Origin: an uncultured Clostridia bacterium
Lineage (GTDB): Bacteria > Bacillota > Clostridia > TANB77 > CAG-508
NCBI GenBank assembly: GCA_934149155.1
Contig: CAKPDZ010000061.1
Coordinates: forward strand, 1 to 6,979
DNA length: 6,979 bases
Direction: 5' to 3'
Shown here in pieces: positions 6,019-6,979 of the stretch. The notes under the pieces are model-generated. The model was not told where the DNA came from. It saw nothing but the letters and a program-made list of their open reading frames with translations, and ran no database searches. Position numbers and translations under genes: made by a program. Within the stretch, counting starts at the first letter, position 1. Each line of letters starts with the position of its first letter.

Positions 6019-6047
6019 ATTTTACATTAATTTTTGGAAAATATCAA
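6019..6047 (-). promoter_or_regulatory. Promoter candidate for the HD-secD-secF unit
   Basis: The minus strand reads TTGATA (6042-6047), 17 bases, then TAAAAT (6019-6024). Both boxes match the primary sigma consensus at five of six positions with ideal spacing. The transcript would start near 6012, leaving a short untranslated region that just includes the AAGGAGG site of the HD gene. No terminator separates this from the gene upstream, so readthrough from it is also possible. Confidence 0.65.
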
Positions 6048-6069
6048 CTGTTTTTTCATATTTTTTCCA

Positions 6070-6444
6070 TTATTTATTTACACCTATTATTCCACCAAAC
6101 ATTCCACATATCATTCCTGAAACTATTATTATTACTGATTGAATTGTGAATGTGAAGTTTTGGTTTATAATACTTGATATAATATATATACTTATCAAAT
6201 ATATTCCACCTATTATTGCACCATTTAGCAATCCATTTTTCTTTAATTTTAAGTTTCCTATTGAACTTCCTATAAATATACTTATTGCTGTAATTACTAT
6301 TATACATGGATTTATTATTTTTTCACTTATATTTGTATATGTTAATACAAGTGATAATATTATTAAAAATACTAATGTACTAATAATTGATATTATTACT
6401 CCTTTTATTATATTTATTGAATTTTTTGAAATCTTCTCTTCCAT
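6070..6444 (-). CDS. TIGR04086-type small membrane protein
   Basis: 124 residues with four predicted membrane helices at about 12-35, 45-64, 71-92 and 101-121. The segment IGSSIGNLKLKKNGLLNGAI followed by IGGIYL (near 58-83) and the glycine-rich end CGMFGGIIGVNK fit the TIGR04086 family of small Firmicute membrane proteins as I remember it. That family is often found near yajC, the SCIFF peptide genes and secD/secF. The function is unknown. The ribosome binding site is modest (AAAGGA, about 11 bases before the ATG). A terminator separates it from the rhodanese gene upstream, while only 73 bases without a terminator separate it from the HD gene. The family call is from memory of pattern and context, not from a search. 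Confidence 0.72.
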   Translation of the reverse strand: MEEKISKNSINIIKGVIISIISTLVFLIILSLVLTYTNISEKIINPCIIVITAISIFIGSSIGNLKLKKNGLLNGAIIGGIYLISIYIISSIINQNFTFTIQSVIIIVSGMICGMFGGIIGVNK

Positions 6445-6472
6445 AATTTAATTTTTCCTTTCTCTTTTTATT

Positions 6473-6478
6473 ATTATA
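6473..6478 (-). promoter_or_regulatory. Possible -10 box for the TIGR04086-type gene
   Basis: A perfect TATAAT on the minus strand lies 28 bases before the ATG, directly after the rhodanese terminator. The bases 17 upstream (TTCTAT) make a poor -35 box and fall in the terminator stem, so this is a weak call. It is given because a gene behind a terminator needs some promoter. In this A+T-rich sequence a lone TATAAT also occurs by chance. Confidence 0.35.
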
Positions 6479-6480
6479 TG

Positions 6481-6522
6481 GAAAAGAAAAAGATAATAGA
6501 ACTTTTTATTGTCTATTATCTT
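6481..6522 (-). terminator. Intrinsic terminator after the rhodanese gene
   Basis: A perfect 11-bp inverted repeat AAGATAATAGA / TCTATTATCTT (6512-6522 with 6490-6500) with an 11-base loop is followed on the minus strand by a T-rich run (TTTCTTTTC). It begins five bases after the rhodanese stop codon. The stem is A/T-rich and so of moderate strength. A T-run on the plus-strand side would let it also work in the other direction. Confidence 0.75.
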
Positions 6523-6527
6523 CTTTT

Positions 6528-6857
6528 TTATATATTTTGTAATGATTCTAATCCTCCATATAAACTATATACATTTGTATATCCCATTTGTCTCATTCTT
6601 ATATATGTGTTTCTACTTCTTGTACCATATTCACAATATATTACTATTAATTGATTCTTTTTTGGTATTTCATTTTGTACTCTTCTTGTTATTTCATATT
6701 CTGGTATATTTATTGCTCCTTGTAAATGCCCTTCATTATATTCTTGTTTACTTCTTACATCTATTAGTATTGCTCCTTGCTTTATTTTATCTTGCAATTC
6801 TTCTATATTTATATCTCCGTTTTGCATACCTCTACAATGTGTTTTTCTGCAGAACAT
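6528..6857 (-). CDS. Single-domain rhodanese-like sulfurtransferase
   Basis: 109 residues forming one rhodanese domain (about 14-106), cytoplasmic. Seen are the LIDVRSKQEYNEGHLQGAIN block (about 31-50), which carries the first conserved rhodanese motif with IP next. The catalytic loop is CEYGTRS with Cys75 as the likely persulfide carrier, and GYTNVYSLYGG (92-102) is the second conserved end motif. Such proteins pass sulfur between partners; the partner is not shown by the neighbours. An AAGGGGG site 6 bases before the ATG supports the first ATG, which adds a ten-residue extension MFCRKTHCRG with two cysteines. A start at Met11 would remove it but has no site of its own. The gene has its own promoter candidate and terminator, so it is probably a single-gene transcript divergent from the plus-strand gene at 6961. 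Confidence 0.9.
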   Translation of the reverse strand: MFCRKTHCRGMQNGDINIEELQDKIKQGAILIDVRSKQEYNEGHLQGAINIPEYEITRRVQNEIPKKNQLIVIYCEYGTRSRNTYIRMRQMGYTNVYSLYGGLESLQNI

Positions 6858-6874
6858 TTTTATCCCCCTTAAAT

Positions 6875-6903
6875 ATTATATTCATTTTGTGACTTTTTGT
6901 GAC
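6875..6903 (-). promoter_or_regulatory. Promoter candidate for the rhodanese gene
   Basis: On the minus strand TATAAT (6875-6880) lies 17 bases after GTCACA (6898-6903), which matches TTGACA at four of six positions. Transcription would start near 6868, within or just before the AAGGGGG site at 6864-6870, so the untranslated region would be very short. The weak -35 box lies in one copy of the tandem 10-bp repeat, which fits a regulated promoter. Confidence 0.5.
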
Positions 6904-6904
6904 T
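6885..6904. repeat. Perfect tandem 10-bp repeat, candidate operator
   Basis: TTTTGTGACT occurs twice head to tail without a gap (plus strand). The unit equals about one helical turn, so two proteins could bind side by side on one face. It covers the -35 box and the spacer upstream edge of the rhodanese promoter and lies just before the -35 box of the divergent plus-strand promoter. No regulator is known from this window. Confidence 0.6.
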
Positions 6905-6908
6905 TCTA

Positions 6909-6937
6909 TTGTTTTATTTATTTGCATTTGATATCAT
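6909..6937 (+). promoter_or_regulatory. Promoter candidate for the plus-strand gene
   Basis: TTGTTT (6909-6914), 17 bases and TATCAT (6932-6937) form a moderate match to the primary sigma consensus. The transcript would start near 6944, just before the AAAGGGGG ribosome binding site at 6946-6953. Both boxes are imperfect, so confidence is moderate. Confidence 0.4.
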
Positions 6938-6960
6938 ATTTTTATAAAGGGGGATTTTTT

Positions 6961-6979
6961 ATGAAAAACTGTTTAAAAC
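6961..6979 (+). CDS. Start of an unidentified plus-strand gene
   Basis: Only six codons (MKNCLK) are present before the window ends. The start is supported by a strong AAAGGGGG site about 7 bases before the ATG and by a promoter candidate upstream. It is divergent from the rhodanese gene. The product cannot be told from six residues. Confidence 0.6.

Noticed and set aside
6015..6062. 10-codon ORF (MKKQLIFSKN) between the TIGR04086-type gene and the HD gene
   Set aside because: No ribosome binding site and it overlaps the promoter boxes of the HD unit; likely chance.
6074..6307. 77-codon minus-strand frame rich in Asn, Tyr and Lys
   Set aside because: It lies wholly inside the TIGR04086-type gene in another frame and shows only low-complexity composition.
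6146..6451. Plus-strand open frames opposite the TIGR04086-type gene and opposite the rhodanese (6509-6892)
   Set aside because: Hydrophobic shadows of A+T-rich coding sequence; the minus-strand proteins show family motifs and proper ribosome binding sites.
6862..6955. Inverted repeat ATCCCCCTT / AAGGGGGAT flanking the divergent intergenic region
   Set aside because: Each copy is the ribosome binding site of one of the two divergent genes, which explains the symmetry.
1..6979. CRISPR array, insertion sequence, tRNA or rRNA gene
   Set aside because: No regularly spaced repeats, transposase frames, terminal inverted repeats or RNA gene sequences were seen.

Overview
The window is a stretch of A+T-rich bacterial chromosome (roughly 30% G+C by eye, A/T-ending codons, strong AGGAGG-type ribosome binding sites). 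It is most likely from an anaerobic Firmicute of the class Clostridia. The ribosomal proteins are of Gram-positive type, and a small four-helix membrane protein that I recognise as the TIGR04086 family sits close to an HD-domain phosphohydrolase and a SecD/SecF pair, a neighbourhood typical of Clostridia. Genus and species cannot be read from the sequence. Almost everything is on the minus strand, so the biological order runs from high to low coordinates.

Right end (about 6450-6979): a rhodanese-like protein is read leftward. It is divergent from the first codons of an unidentified plus-strand gene at 6961. The 103-base space between them holds two promoter candidates and a perfect tandem 10-bp repeat. 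The rhodanese gene ends in a clear hairpin terminator.

Middle (about 3300-6450): the TIGR04086-type membrane protein, then a strong promoter candidate and a three-gene unit of HD phosphohydrolase, SecD-like and SecF-like protein. Spacings in this unit are 19 and 10 bases. Both Sec proteins are degenerate: SecD lacks the Asp-containing motif of TM4, and SecF ends after its fourth membrane helix. A perfect 12-bp hairpin terminator closes the unit, with the secF stop codon sitting in the hairpin loop.

Left half (1-3275): the start of the S10 ribosomal protein operon, rpsJ-rplC-rplD-rplW-rplB-rpsS. It is driven by a perfect consensus promoter (TTGACA, 17 bp, TATAAT) and preceded by a leader of about 235 bases with several predicted hairpins and short open reading frames. 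One of these, of 32 codons, has its ATG almost at the predicted transcription start. A second compact G+C-richer hairpin lies between rpsJ and rplC, just before the rplC ribosome binding site. These two non-coding regions are the most likely places for undescribed regulation. The protein-coding part of the S10 operon is ordinary.
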